A stretch of DNA of 64,000 nucleotides from Flavobacterium alvei (GTDB lineage: Bacteria; Bacteroidota; Bacteroidia; Flavobacteriales; Flavobacteriaceae): the NCBI RefSeq assembly GCF_002920895.1, contig NZ_PQVG01000004.1, positions 310,001-374,000 on the forward strand. The letters are read 5' to 3'. This document shows, in pieces, positions 16,171 to 24,614 of the stretch (position 1 is the stretch's first letter; each line of letters starts with the position of its first letter). The notes beneath the pieces were generated by a model. The model worked only from the letters and a program-made list of their open reading frames with translations, was not told the origin of the DNA and did not search any database. The position numbers and the translations under genes were made by a program.

Positions 16171-17363
16171 AACAAGTTCTTATTGATTAAATTTTTAATT
16201 TGAAAATCAAGATTGAAATTCTTTTCGGCACTATCAAAAACTTCTTTTTTCATCATTTGAATTTCACTTTTCCCAGTTTTTGATATTTCGATTAAAGCCT
16301 TATTTAAACTTTCAAAATTGCCCACATTCGCTACCCAGCCTAAATTATTTTCGTTTACAATAGTTTCGCCTTCGCCACCACCAAAATACAATACAGGAAA
16401 ACCCAAAGCCCCATATTCGAATATTTTAGAAGGAACAGAGCCATAAATTCTTGTTTTTAATGGAATAATGGCAATATCAAAAGTTTGTAGTTTTTCGTGC
16501 AGAATATGACGTTCCAACATTCCGTGAAAGAAGATTTTTTTCTCGGTCCCGAGGCTTCGGGATTGTTGAATCAACTCTTCAATTTGTGCTTTTTCGGCAC
16601 CATCGCCAAAAATATGCAATTCAATGTTTAGATCTTCTAATTCTATTTTTTGACACAATTCAAAAACACCTTGGGCAACACCCAATAATCCTGCATAAAA
16701 TAGCTTGATAGGTTCATTTTCATGGGTTGAAAAATGAATTTCTTTGGCTTGATGATCCGGAAAATTGCGGTACAAATGGCATTCTTTTTCAGGAAAAATA
16801 GAATGAATGTGCGTGATAATTTCGTTCGATTGACCAAAGATTAAACTAGCTTTCGAATAAATAAATCGTTCAAAAAACAATGAAACTTGATGCGAAAAAC
16901 TTTCTTTTTTCAAGGCTTTCAATTCAATAGCCGCCAGTGGCCACAAATCGGAAACATTGAGGATTATTTTTTTTCGCTTAAGCGAAAGAATTAAAACCGA
17001 CACAAACGACAACAACAACGGAGGCGATTGCACCACCACTTTATGCGGTATTTTTTTGAACAATAAATAAAAGAAAAGCACCGAAGAAAACGACAAAACC
17101 GACAGCGTTCTCTTGAAAATATTTTTGCTCACACTTGGATAAATCCAAAGCCTTTTTACCGTAATATTTTGCAATTTTTCCGTTACCGAAAATTTGCCTT
17201 TGTATTCTGGAAATAGTTCTCCTTTTGGGTAATTTCCTAACGGACAAAGCACGGTAACGTTATACTTATTTTCGTGTAATTTCAGTGCCAATTGCTCAAT
17301 TCTATTGGCGGCAGCCCCTTTTTCGGGCGGATAATAATTGGATATGATGAGGATTTTGTTCAT
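16167..17363 (-). CDS. Glycosyltransferase family 4
   Basis: The 398-residue enzyme begins KILIISNYYPPEKGAAANRIEQLA, the N-terminal motif of WcaI-like GT4 glycosyltransferases. Its C-terminal nucleotide-sugar-binding half includes LFYAGLLGVAQG, FHGMLERHILHEKLQTFDIAIIPL and the E-x7-E-like PSKIFEYGALGFPVLYFGGGEGE. An upstream ATG at 17384 would add MRICGKK, but those codons fall in one arm of a 16-bp inverted repeat (17371-17386), so ATG 17363 is preferred. It probably adds a sugar in the polysaccharide pathway of its neighbours. Confidence 0.85.
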   Translation of the reverse strand: MNKILIISNYYPPEKGAAANRIEQLALKLHENKYNVTVLCPLGNYPKGELFPEYKGKFSVTEKLQNITVKRLWIYPSVSKNIFKRTLSVLSFSSVLFFYLLFKKIPHKVVVQSPPLLLSFVSVLILSLKRKKIILNVSDLWPLAAIELKALKKESFSHQVSLFFERFIYSKASLIFGQSNEIITHIHSIFPEKECHLYRNFPDHQAKEIHFSTHENEPIKLFYAGLLGVAQGVFELCQKIELEDLNIELHIFGDGAEKAQIEELIQQSRSLGTEKKIFFHGMLERHILHEKLQTFDIAIIPLKTRIYGSVPSKIFEYGALGFPVLYFGGGEGETIVNENNLGWVANVGNFESLNKALIEISKTGKSEIQMMKKEVFDSAEKNFNLDFQIKNLINKNLF

Positions 17364-17370
17364 TTTTTTA

Positions 17371-17447
17371 CCGCAAATTCGCAAATTTATTTTTTAATTA
17401 ACAGCCAAATAAACAATTTTATGTTTTAATAATTTGCGAATTTGCGG
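17371..17447. repeat. 16-bp perfect inverted repeat between GT4 and wecB
   Basis: The arms are CCGCAAATTCGCAAAT (17371-17386) and its exact complement (17432-17447), with a 45-base AT-rich loop. It could form an intercistronic hairpin protecting or ending the wecB transcript, or be a dispersed intergenic repeat. Confidence 0.6.
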
Positions 17448-17449
17448 TT

Positions 17450-18535
17450 TTATTTTTGAAGTAGAATTTCAATAATTCGTTCCGAGGCTTTTCCGTCCCA
17501 AAGTTCTGGAATTCCTGCTTGTCGTTTTCCGTTTTTAAGAAATTCTCCAAATAGTTTTTCTAAATTTTCTATCGAAGTTCCTACTAAAGTATTTGTTCCA
17601 ATTATTTGTGTTTCAGGTCTTTCGGTGTTGTTTCGCATCGTAAAACAAGGAATTCCCATCACGGTAGTTTCTTCCGAAATTCCACCCGAATCCGTAATTA
17701 CGGCAAAACTATTTTTGATGAGGTACATAAAGTTTAAATAACCTTGTGGCTCTACAAAAAGAATGTTTTTCAGTTCTAAATTCGTTTCGCCAAGAATCGC
17801 TTTTGTTCTGGGATGAATCGGGAAAATCACTTTTTTGTCGCCAGCCAGTTTATCAATTCCCTGTAATAATTGAATTAAGGATTGCTCTTCATCCACATTC
17901 GACGGACGATGCAGGGTAAGAATGATGTAATTTCCGGTTTCCAATTGATATTCATTCCAAAAAAAAGGTTCGAAAATTCTATCTAAATTTTGGTACAAAG
18001 TATCAATCATCACGTTGCCCACGAAATGAACATTGGTTGCATCAACACCATATTTCAGCAAGTTTTCAGAAGCCGATGTTGAGGTTGTAAAGAAATAATC
18101 GGTAATACTGTCGGTCACGATTCTATTGATTTCTTCAGGCATTGTCATATCGCCGGAGCGGATTCCGGCTTCGACGTGGGCGACTTTTAGGTTTTGTTTT
18201 TTGGCTACAATCGCACAAGCCATAGTCGAATTGACATCGCCAACAACCAATACCAAATCACAAGGATTTTGTTGCAATTCTTTTTCAAAAGCGACCATAA
18301 TAGCTCCAGTTTGTTCCGCTTGCGAACCGCTTTTTACCTCTAGGTTGCTGTTGGGTTTGGGGATATTCAATTCCTCGAAAAAAGTATCGCTCAAGTTCTT
18401 GTCATAATGCTGACCTGTATGCACCAAACGATAGGAAATAGTGGCTCCTTCGTTTTGCTTTTTTTCAATTGCCTTGATGATGGGAGCGATTTTGATGAAA
18501 TTGGGTCTTGCGCCTGCTATGATGGTTATTTTCAT
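17450..18535 (-). CDS. wecB: UDP-N-acetylglucosamine 2-epimerase (non-hydrolysing)
   Basis: The 361-residue length fits the family. Motifs include the N-terminal GARPNFIKIAPI, HTGQHYDKNLSDTFFEEL, VVGDVNSTMACAIVAKK, HVEAGIRSGDMTMPEEINRIVTD, the UDP-contact LTLHRPSNVD, and the C-terminal ITDSGGISEETTVMGIPCFTMRNNTERPET. It interconverts UDP-GlcNAc and UDP-ManNAc, feeding surface polysaccharide synthesis. It lies upstream of and in the same direction as the GT4 gene. Confidence 0.93.
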   Translation of the reverse strand: MKITIIAGARPNFIKIAPIIKAIEKKQNEGATISYRLVHTGQHYDKNLSDTFFEELNIPKPNSNLEVKSGSQAEQTGAIMVAFEKELQQNPCDLVLVVGDVNSTMACAIVAKKQNLKVAHVEAGIRSGDMTMPEEINRIVTDSITDYFFTTSTSASENLLKYGVDATNVHFVGNVMIDTLYQNLDRIFEPFFWNEYQLETGNYIILTLHRPSNVDEEQSLIQLLQGIDKLAGDKKVIFPIHPRTKAILGETNLELKNILFVEPQGYLNFMYLIKNSFAVITDSGGISEETTVMGIPCFTMRNNTERPETQIIGTNTLVGTSIENLEKLFGEFLKNGKRQAGIPELWDGKASERIIEILLQK

Positions 18536-18544
18536 TTTTTTAAA

Positions 18545-19075
18545 TTATTTTTTGTAACCAATTTTTGTTCTTGGCGTTTCATTTTCTTTTTTCTCGGACA
18601 ATTCATCCAAATAAGAGAAAACTAACTCGATATTCTTGTCGTGATTTTCTAATTTTTTCTGAATTTGTAGAATGTCTATTTTTAAATCGGTGGTATCCAA
18701 AAGCATTTGTCTCACTTTTGAAAATATTCTCATAATTTGAATATTGGTCTGTATGGCTTTGTCACTTTTCAAAACGCTCGACAACATAAGAACACCGTGT
18801 TCCGTGAAAACGGAAGGTAAATATTTTAAATTAGATCCTCTGCCATTCTTCAAGGTCACAATTTGTGATCTTGAAGAATCGTATTCTATCTTTGTAAGTT
18901 CAAACATAAAATCTTCAGGAAATCTGGATAAATTTCTTTTTACAGCTTGTTTTAAAATTCTGGTTTCAATTCCATAAAGCAAAGCTAAATCTGAATCAAA
19001 CATCACTTTTTGGTTTCTAATAAAGTAAATTTTATTAGAAATTAATTCTTCAGAAAGTAGTATTTCGTTTCCCAT
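18545..19075 (-). CDS. ORF6N-domain DNA-binding protein
   Basis: The 176-residue protein contains the ORF6N domain (about 10-120): NKIYFIRNQKVMFDSDLALLYGIETRILKQAVKRNLSRFPEDFMFEL, then LPSVFTEHGVLMLSSVL. The C-terminal third is helical and probably coiled-coil. ORF6N proteins are phage-type DNA-binding proteins widespread in Bacteroidota genomes, with unknown targets. A longer frame from 19150 would add 25 Ser/Arg-rich residues that merely translate the palindromes in the leader, so ATG 19075 is chosen. An almost perfect 29-bp palindrome lies inside the gene (18848-18876). The gene sits between polysaccharide genes and is probably an insertion. Confidence 0.8.
   Translation of the reverse strand: MGNEILLSEELISNKIYFIRNQKVMFDSDLALLYGIETRILKQAVKRNLSRFPEDFMFELTKIEYDSSRSQIVTLKNGRGSNLKYLPSVFTEHGVLMLSSVLKSDKAIQTNIQIMRIFSKVRQMLLDTTDLKIDILQIQKKLENHDKNIELVFSYLDELSEKKENETPRTKIGYKK
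18848..18876. repeat. Palindrome inside the ORF6N gene
   Basis: The arms are CTTCAAG-G-TCACAA and TTGTGA-T-CTTGAAG around a single central T, with one mismatched pair. It encodes the SRSQIVTLKN stretch of the protein and resembles the palindromes in the gene's own leader. Confidence 0.6.
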
Positions 19076-19097
19076 AAAGTATTCTTTTAATTTCTTT

Positions 19098-19178
19098 AAG
19101 GACGCAAATTGCGACCTTGAACGTCTTGAAGTCGCAAAATGCGATTTCAAGATTCAATTTGGACATCACAATTTGTGA
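19098..19178. repeat. Three related palindromes in the ORF6N leader
   Basis: 19098-19118 reads AAGG-a-CGCAA-a-TTGCG-a-CCTT. 19125-19151 has arms CTTGAA-g-TCGCA and TGCGA-t-TTCAAG around AAA. 19166-19178 is TCACAATTTGTGA. They lie immediately upstream of the ORF6N start and repeat the theme of the palindrome inside the gene, as expected of operator sites or of a mobile palindromic repeat. Confidence 0.6.
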
Positions 19179-19185
19179 CCTCCAA

Positions 19186-20499
19186 TTATTTTAATAACGA
19201 AACAAACTGTTTCAATTTGCCACTTTTGCTTCGTTCTAATTTTTCTTTTCTAACGAATGAGAAAATCAATCCTTTCTCCAAATATAAGGCAATTGCGGCT
19301 TCAATTTTTTGGATTTGTTCTTGATTTAATTCGGTTTTGCTCACATATTCGATTTCAAAAGTATCGATTTTAGTTTGTTTGATGACAAATTCTTTTACGT
19401 TACCGTCGTCTTCGATGATGCTTTTGGTCACGTAGTAAAAAGTCAATCCAGGCGATTTTTTCCCGCTTGGTAAAATGGCAATGTCATTGGTTCGACCGAT
19501 TAATTGTTGAAGAATCGGTTTTTTCGGGGTGCTTTTCGCGTCCAAAATTCCAATGTCGCCAATGTCGTATCGAATAAACGGATGTGCTTTGTTGAATAAG
19601 GAAGTGATTACGACACGACCTTCATTTCCATAAGGCAAAACGGTATTGTTCTCGTCCAAAATCTCCACAAAAAGTGTTTCGGAATTCACTTGCCATTCGC
19701 CGTTAGGATTTTGAAAGGTAATCAAATCCAGTTCCGAAGCTCCGTATTCATTGACAACAGCAACTCCAAATTGTTTTTCTAAAAGGATTTTATCTTCATT
19801 AAAAAGCATTTCAGAAGTTACAACACAAACTTTCAAAGTCGGGCAAATATTCTTTAAAACAATATTTTTTTGCTGTAGAAATTTGGCAAATAAAACGATG
19901 GAACTCGTGTATCCATTGATGTAATCGAATCTTTTTATTTTGAATTGTTGTAAAAAACGGTCTAAAACTTTATCCGATAAATCAAAAATTGGAAAGCGAA
20001 AACGATTGGTAAAAAAATCCTTGAAACGTTCTTTTTTGTTTCCAATAAAATCCAACGGAATACCATAAAATCGCGCTTGATAGGAAGAATTAAAATCGAT
20101 ACCATACCATCCAAAACGATTAATGATATTCGCCCAAGTCAAGGCGTGCGAAAATTTGTCTTTAGCAAAAATAAATGGATCACCGCTGGAACCAGAAGTT
20201 TTATTGACGTACACTTTTTTCAGAGAAAACTCGGTTGAAAGTCTTTCAATCAAGGGTTTTTGAAAATCTTTCTTGGTCATTATCGGCAAATCTTTCCAAG
20301 TATTGAAAGTGGTTTTGCCAACGAGATTTTGATAGGAAGAATTATTTTTTAAATGATAATCAACAATTTCTTGTTTTTTGTTTTCGATGAAAGTTTCAAA
20401 TTCTTCTTCTGGGATAGACTGGATTTTTTGCAATTCGGCTTTGGCTTCCTTCATCGGAAAACCATTTATTAGCAGCGAAAAATCGAAAAGTGGAAACAT
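19186..20499 (-). CDS. CapK-like / phenylacetate-CoA ligase-family adenylating protein
   Basis: The 437-residue protein has the adenylate-forming motif NKTSGSSGDPFIF (about 111-123), AVVNEYGASELDLITF, EGRVVITSLFNKAHPFIRYDIGD and LQQLIGRTNDIAILPSGKK. This is the AMP-ligase subfamily related to coenzyme F390 synthetase and to CapK of capsule loci. Such proteins in polysaccharide clusters probably activate an acid for modification of the glycan. ATG 20499 is preferred over the non-ATG codons up to 20520 because family members start close to FDFSLLINGFP. Confidence 0.8.
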   Translation of the reverse strand: MFPLFDFSLLINGFPMKEAKAELQKIQSIPEEEFETFIENKKQEIVDYHLKNNSSYQNLVGKTTFNTWKDLPIMTKKDFQKPLIERLSTEFSLKKVYVNKTSGSSGDPFIFAKDKFSHALTWANIINRFGWYGIDFNSSYQARFYGIPLDFIGNKKERFKDFFTNRFRFPIFDLSDKVLDRFLQQFKIKRFDYINGYTSSIVLFAKFLQQKNIVLKNICPTLKVCVVTSEMLFNEDKILLEKQFGVAVVNEYGASELDLITFQNPNGEWQVNSETLFVEILDENNTVLPYGNEGRVVITSLFNKAHPFIRYDIGDIGILDAKSTPKKPILQQLIGRTNDIAILPSGKKSPGLTFYYVTKSIIEDDGNVKEFVIKQTKIDTFEIEYVSKTELNQEQIQKIEAAIALYLEKGLIFSFVRKEKLERSKSGKLKQFVSLLK

Positions 20500-20599
20500 T
20501 TTACGGATATATTTCACCAAAAATAATATTTACAGTCAACTAATACTCTTGAATTAGTAACTTTTTAAAAATTAATTATTTTTTACGTTCAAAAGCAAT

Positions 20600-20607
20600 T
20601 ATTTTTG
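20600..20607 (+). promoter_or_regulatory. -7 promoter element of purD
   Basis: TATTTTTG matches TAnnTTTG exactly and lies 20 bases before the purD start codon. Confidence 0.5.
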
Positions 20608-20627
20608 CCAAACTTAAAAACGACACT

Positions 20628-21902
20628 ATGAATATTTTACTATTAGGATCAGGAGGTAGAGAACACGCTTTTGCTTGGAAAATGGTTCAAAGTCCACTTT
20701 GCGACACACTTTTTGTAGCACCTGGAAACGCAGGAACAGCAGCAATTGCAACCAATTTAGATTTCAGTGCTACTGATTTTGATGCCATAAAAGCCTTGGT
20801 TATCAAAGAAAATATTGAAATGGTAGTAGTTGGACCAGAAGATCCGTTGGTAAAAGGGATTTATGATTTTTTTAAAAATGACCATGATTTAAAAGATATT
20901 CCAGTTATTGGACCATCCCAATTGGGAGCAACTCTTGAAGGAAGTAAAGAATTCGCCAAGGAATTCTTGATGAAACACAAGATTCCAACAGCGGCTTACG
21001 ATAGTTTTACGGCAGAAACCGTAGAGAAAGGATGTGAATTCCTAACTACTTTGCAACCGCCTTATGTCTTGAAAGCCGATGGATTGGCCGCAGGAAAAGG
21101 TGTTTTAATCATTCAAGATTTGGCAGAAGCTCAAGAAGAATTGAGAAATATGTTGGTAGGTCAAAAATTTGGTGCGGCTAGTTCCAAAGTAGTTATCGAA
21201 GAGTTTTTGGACGGAATTGAATTGAGCTGTTTTGTTTTGACTGACGGAAAAAGCTATAAAATTTTGCCAACTGCCAAAGATTACAAACGAATTGGCGAAG
21301 GCGACACGGGATTGAACACAGGCGGAATGGGAGCCGTTTCTCCGGTTCCTTATGTGGATGCTGTTTTGATGGAAAAAATCGAAACACGTATTGTAAAACC
21401 AACCATTGAAGGTTTTCAAAAAGACGGAATCGAATACAAAGGTTTTGTGTTTATTGGATTAATCAATGTGAAAAATGAGCCTATTGTTATTGAATATAAC
21501 GTGAGAATGGGAGATCCGGAAACGGAAGTGGTTATCCCAAGAATGAAATCGGATTTGGTGGAATTGTTTTTGGCTGTGGCCAATGAAAAACTAGACGAAT
21601 TCGAATTGGAAATTGACGAAAGAAGTGCCACAACAGTTGTGGTGGTTTCGGGCGGATATCCAGAAGATTTCGAAAAAGGAAAAGTGATTTCAGGCTTTGA
21701 AAACGTGGAAAATTCCATTGTTTTTCACGCTGGAACCAAACTAAATAACGGAAATATAGTTTCTAATGGCGGAAGAGTTTTAACGGTAACCTCATACGGA
21801 GATAACTTCGAAGAGGCCATAAAAAAATCTTACCAAAATATAGACAAGCTACATTTTGATAAGATGTATTTTAGAAAAGATATTGGGAACGATTTAAAAT
21901 AG
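20628..21902 (+). CDS. purD: Phosphoribosylamine-glycine ligase
   Basis: The 424-residue ATP-grasp enzyme of purine synthesis step 2 joins glycine to phosphoribosylamine. Landmarks are the N-terminal NILLLGSGGREHAFAWK, PGNAGTA, VVGPEDPLVKGI, the ATP-grasp loop LKADGLAAGKGV, EEFLDGIELSCF, DYKRIGEGDTGLNTGGMGAVSP and EYNVRMGDPETEVVIPR. All family landmarks are present and the length is normal. It is a single gene with its own promoter and terminator. Confidence 0.96.
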   Translation: MNILLLGSGGREHAFAWKMVQSPLCDTLFVAPGNAGTAAIATNLDFSATDFDAIKALVIKENIEMVVVGPEDPLVKGIYDFFKNDHDLKDIPVIGPSQLGATLEGSKEFAKEFLMKHKIPTAAYDSFTAETVEKGCEFLTTLQPPYVLKADGLAAGKGVLIIQDLAEAQEELRNMLVGQKFGAASSKVVIEEFLDGIELSCFVLTDGKSYKILPTAKDYKRIGEGDTGLNTGGMGAVSPVPYVDAVLMEKIETRIVKPTIEGFQKDGIEYKGFVFIGLINVKNEPIVIEYNVRMGDPETEVVIPRMKSDLVELFLAVANEKLDEFELEIDERSATTVVVVSGGYPEDFEKGKVISGFENVENSIVFHAGTKLNNGNIVSNGGRVLTVTSYGDNFEEAIKKSYQNIDKLHFDKMYFRKDIGNDLK

Positions 21903-21912
21903 TTCCCAATAT
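21880..21912 (+). terminator. purD terminator hairpin
   Basis: The arms ATATTGGGAAC (21880-21890) and GTTCCCAATAT (21902-21912) pair perfectly over an 11-base loop. The hairpin overlaps the purD stop codon and TT follows. Confidence 0.6.
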
Positions 21913-21937
21913 TTATCGTTTCAAATTTCTTAAAATA

Positions 21938-22168
21938 TTATTTCAAGAAAGAGTGAGCGGTTGTATCTTGATTTTCTTCGCCTTTTTCATCGTAGATTTT
22001 CAATTGTTTGCACCAATATACGATAGCAACAGAGCAAATGGCCATAAAAATCCAGTTCAAAAGATTAGCAGCGAACCAATGTGTAAGTTCTAATTCTCTT
22101 AGAAAATCGTGTAGAGCGAAAAAAATTGTTTCAAATAACCATTGAATTCCTTCAAAAAATGCTTTCAT
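21938..22168 (-). CDS. Small conserved flavobacterial membrane protein (probably DUF6341)
   Basis: The 76-residue protein has a hydrophobic N-terminal segment (FFEGIQWLFETIFFALHDFL), a second helix (WFAANLLNWIFMAICSVAIVYW) and a polar C-terminus. It matches a short conserved Flavobacteriia family located next to the DUF6427 gene and upp. The function is unknown. It is transcribed divergently from the 22217 gene across a 48-base gap that holds its promoter. Confidence 0.65.
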   Translation of the reverse strand: MKAFFEGIQWLFETIFFALHDFLRELELTHWFAANLLNWIFMAICSVAIVYWCKQLKIYDEKGEENQDTTAHSFLK

Positions 22169-22196
22169 CTTAGTACAAGTATTATATTTACAGTCG

Positions 22197-22204
22197 CAAA
22201 AGTA
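22197..22204 (-). promoter_or_regulatory. -7 promoter element of the 76-aa membrane protein
   Basis: The minus strand reads TACTTTTG (TAnnTTTG), 28 bases before the ATG at 22168. Confidence 0.45.
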
Positions 22205-22216
22205 TAAAATATCCTT

Positions 22217-23146
22217 ATGATAACAAGTGTTTTTAAAAAATCTACGCCAATAAATTTAATTTTGGTTGTAATTTTAATGCTGGTTTTCTTTTTTATCTAT
22301 CAATTTCAGGATTTATCTTGGACCAAATCGGTTGTTTCCATTTTAAAAACATTCGGATTGTTTCTTGTTTTGTTGGCATCTGTTTTTATTACCAATTTTA
22401 TTGCCAAGAGAAACGGATTGAGCAAAGACAGTGGCTACACGTTGTTTTTTTATTTTTTGTTTCTGTTATTTTTTCCATCCGTTTGGAATAATACCAACTT
22501 AATTGCTTCTAACTTTTTTATCTTATTAGCCCTTAGAAGATTAATTTCACTACAATCCTTAAAAGCTACGAAAGAAAAAATATTCGATGCTTCATTGTGG
22601 ATTTTTGTGGCGTCTTTGTTCCACTTTTGGAGTATTCTTTATATAATTTTGGTGTTTATATCTGTTATTTTCCATGTTGCTCGCGATTATAGGAATTGGG
22701 TTTTACCGTTTATTGCTTTTTTTGCTGTTGGAATTATTTCGGTGGGCATTTCACTACTATGCAACAAAGACCTTTTAGGTTACATCAGTCAAAATGCAGT
22801 TTTCAATTTCAATATTGATTATTTTACAAATAATTATCAGAATATTGCCTTTTCGATTTATATAACGGTGGCTTTATTTTTTGTGGTTTCTATGTTTGCA
22901 TCACTTTCAAGCAAACCATTATTATTGAATTCTTCGTTCAAAAAAATTATTATGGCTTTTTTTATTGGTCTATTAATTTTTGTAATTTCATCAAACAAAA
23001 GCAATGATATGTTGATTTATACCATTGCACCATTGTCTATTATGGCAACGAGCCACATCGAAGTTAAGCAATTACAATTGAAGCAAGAACTGGTTTTGGG
23101 TGTATTAATTCTGTGTAGTTTGTTTGCGTTTTTCTCTCAATTATAA
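22217..23146 (+). CDS. Polytopic membrane protein (probably DUF6427)
   Basis: The 309-residue protein is almost entirely hydrophobic, with about nine membrane helices and conserved-looking stretches FFPSVWNNTNLIASNFFILLALRRL and SLFHFWSILYIILVF. This is a Flavobacteriia family usually found between the small 76-residue membrane protein and upp. No catalytic residues or transporter signature are visible, and its function is unknown. Its stop overlaps the end of the convergent upp gene by 6 bases. Confidence 0.7.
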   Translation: MITSVFKKSTPINLILVVILMLVFFFIYQFQDLSWTKSVVSILKTFGLFLVLLASVFITNFIAKRNGLSKDSGYTLFFYFLFLLFFPSVWNNTNLIASNFFILLALRRLISLQSLKATKEKIFDASLWIFVASLFHFWSILYIILVFISVIFHVARDYRNWVLPFIAFFAVGIISVGISLLCNKDLLGYISQNAVFNFNIDYFTNNYQNIAFSIYITVALFFVVSMFASLSSKPLLLNSSFKKIIMAFFIGLLIFVISSNKSNDMLIYTIAPLSIMATSHIEVKQLQLKQELVLGVLILCSLFAFFSQL

Positions 23147-23794
23147 TTTATTACCGTAAGCCAAATCACCAGCATCACCAAGTCCGGGAATGATATATTT
23201 TTTGTCATTTAGTCTTTCGTCTAGTGTGGCAACCCAAAGATGGCAGGAATCTGGCAAATGTTTTTCAAGGTAAGCAATTCCTTCTGGAGCTCCAATAATT
23301 ACGGCAATGTGAATCTCTTTTGGAAGTCCTTTTTCCATTAATTTGTTAAAAACAGCCACCATCGATTGACCTGTGGCAAGCATAGGATCGATTAAAAGCA
23401 AGGTCTTGTTTTCGATATTGGGAACAGCTTGATATTCGACTAAGATATCAAAAAAATCATCGTTATTAGGATGATGTCTGTAGGCAGAAACGAAACCATT
23501 TTCGGCACTGTCAAAATAATTTAGAAAGCCTAAATGAAGAGGTAAACCAGCTCGAAGAATGGAACATAAAACCAATTTATCTGCTATTTCAGTGGTTTTT
23601 TTGATGCCCAGCGGTGTTTGAATTTCGATATTTCGATACTGTAAATCTTTGCTTAATTCATAGGCCATCACTTCGCCAATGCGTTCTATATTTCTTCGAA
23701 AACGCATACTGTCGTGTTGCACATTCACGTTTCTAATTTGACCCAAAAAATGATTGAGAATGCTATTGTCTTCGGATAGATAATGTGTTTGCAT
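23141..23794 (-). CDS. upp: Uracil phosphoribosyltransferase
   Basis: The 217-residue enzyme has the PRPP-binding motif LLLIDPMLATGQSM (about 128-141) and the uracil-binding C-terminus YIIPGLGDAGDLAYG. SILRAGLPLHLGF is also diagnostic. It salvages uracil to UMP with PRPP. Length and motifs are normal. It stands alone, convergent with the DUF6427-like gene. Confidence 0.95.
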   Translation of the reverse strand: MQTHYLSEDNSILNHFLGQIRNVNVQHDSMRFRRNIERIGEVMAYELSKDLQYRNIEIQTPLGIKKTTEIADKLVLCSILRAGLPLHLGFLNYFDSAENGFVSAYRHHPNNDDFFDILVEYQAVPNIENKTLLLIDPMLATGQSMVAVFNKLMEKGLPKEIHIAVIIGAPEGIAYLEKHLPDSCHLWVATLDERLNDKKYIIPGLGDAGDLAYGNKL

Positions 23795-23890
23795 AATGAT
23801 AATTTAAGATTTGTAAATTAAAATTTAGGAATTTCGCAAAAACTCCGCTAAACTTCTTATGTTTTTTATAGACTATAAAAGTATAAAAAG

Positions 23891-23898
23891 TATCTTTG
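23891..23898 (+). promoter_or_regulatory. -7 promoter element of the DUF4254 gene
   Basis: TATCTTTG (TAnnTTTG) lies 21 bases before the ATG at 23920. It is preceded by TATAAAAGTATAAAAAG, an AT-rich direct repeat. Confidence 0.45.
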
Positions 23899-23919
23899 TA
23901 TTTATAAAATATAAAAGAT

Positions 23920-24525
23920 ATGTTTTCAAAATTAGCTTATTCTGTTTTCGAACAAAGTATTCAAGATTATCATCAATTTGATAATGTAGATCAACCTATA
24001 AACAATCCTTTTCCAAAGGAAAAAATTGAACATTTATTATATTTAAAAAATTGGATTGATACGGTTCAATGGCATTTTGAAGATATTATTCGTGACCCAA
24101 ATATTGATCCTGTTGCTGCTTTGACTTTAAAAAGAAGAATTGATGCTTCTAATCAAGAACGTACCGATATGGTAGAATATATAGACGGTTATTTTCTTCA
24201 AAAATATGCCCATATTGCTGTAAAAAATGATGCTAAAATCAATTCCGAAAGTCCAGCTTGGGCATTTGATAGATTGTCTATTTTAGCTCTAAAAATTTAT
24301 CATATGCAAGAAGAAGCTACTCGAGCAGAAGCTTCGCAAGACCACAGAGATAAATGTCAAGCCAAATTGAATATTTTGTTGGAGCAAAGAACCGATTTGT
24401 CAACAGCAATTGAAGAGTTGCTAACTGACATTGAAAACGGTGATAAATTTATGAAAGTGTACAAACAAATGAAAATGTACAACGACGATGATTTGAATCC
24501 TGTTTTGTATCAGAATAAAAAATAA
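23920..24525 (+). CDS. DUF4254 protein
   Basis: The 201-residue soluble, helical protein contains NPFPKEKIEHLLYLKNWIDTVQWHFEDIIRDPNIDP and RRIDASNQERTDMVEYID, hallmarks of DUF4254. The family is found mostly in Bacteroidota and typically lies beside a glycosyltransferase family 9 gene, as here. Its function is not established; a role in lipopolysaccharide core assembly is inferred from that pairing. Confidence 0.8.
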   Translation: MFSKLAYSVFEQSIQDYHQFDNVDQPINNPFPKEKIEHLLYLKNWIDTVQWHFEDIIRDPNIDPVAALTLKRRIDASNQERTDMVEYIDGYFLQKYAHIAVKNDAKINSESPAWAFDRLSILALKIYHMQEEATRAEASQDHRDKCQAKLNILLEQRTDLSTAIEELLTDIENGDKFMKVYKQMKMYNDDDLNPVLYQNKK

Positions 24526-24537
24526 GAACACTATTTT

Positions 24538-24599
24538 AAACCATTAAGGTATTAAGGGTCATTAAGTTTTTCTTAATTTTCTTAATACCTTAATGGTTT
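24538..24599. terminator. Long inverted repeat between the DUF4254 and GT9 genes
   Basis: A 19-base arm (24538-24556, AAACCATTAAGGTATTAAG) pairs perfectly with 24581-24599 across a 24-base loop that itself holds ATTAAG/CTTAAT. T-runs follow. It may terminate or attenuate transcription between the two genes, leaving the GT9 gene at a lower level. Confidence 0.6.
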
Positions 24600-24614
24600 T
24601 TAAACATAAATCAA

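Noticed and set aside
19076-19150. N-terminal extension of the ORF6N protein
   Set aside because: The 25 codons translate the leader palindromes; the ORF6N domain begins after ATG 19075.
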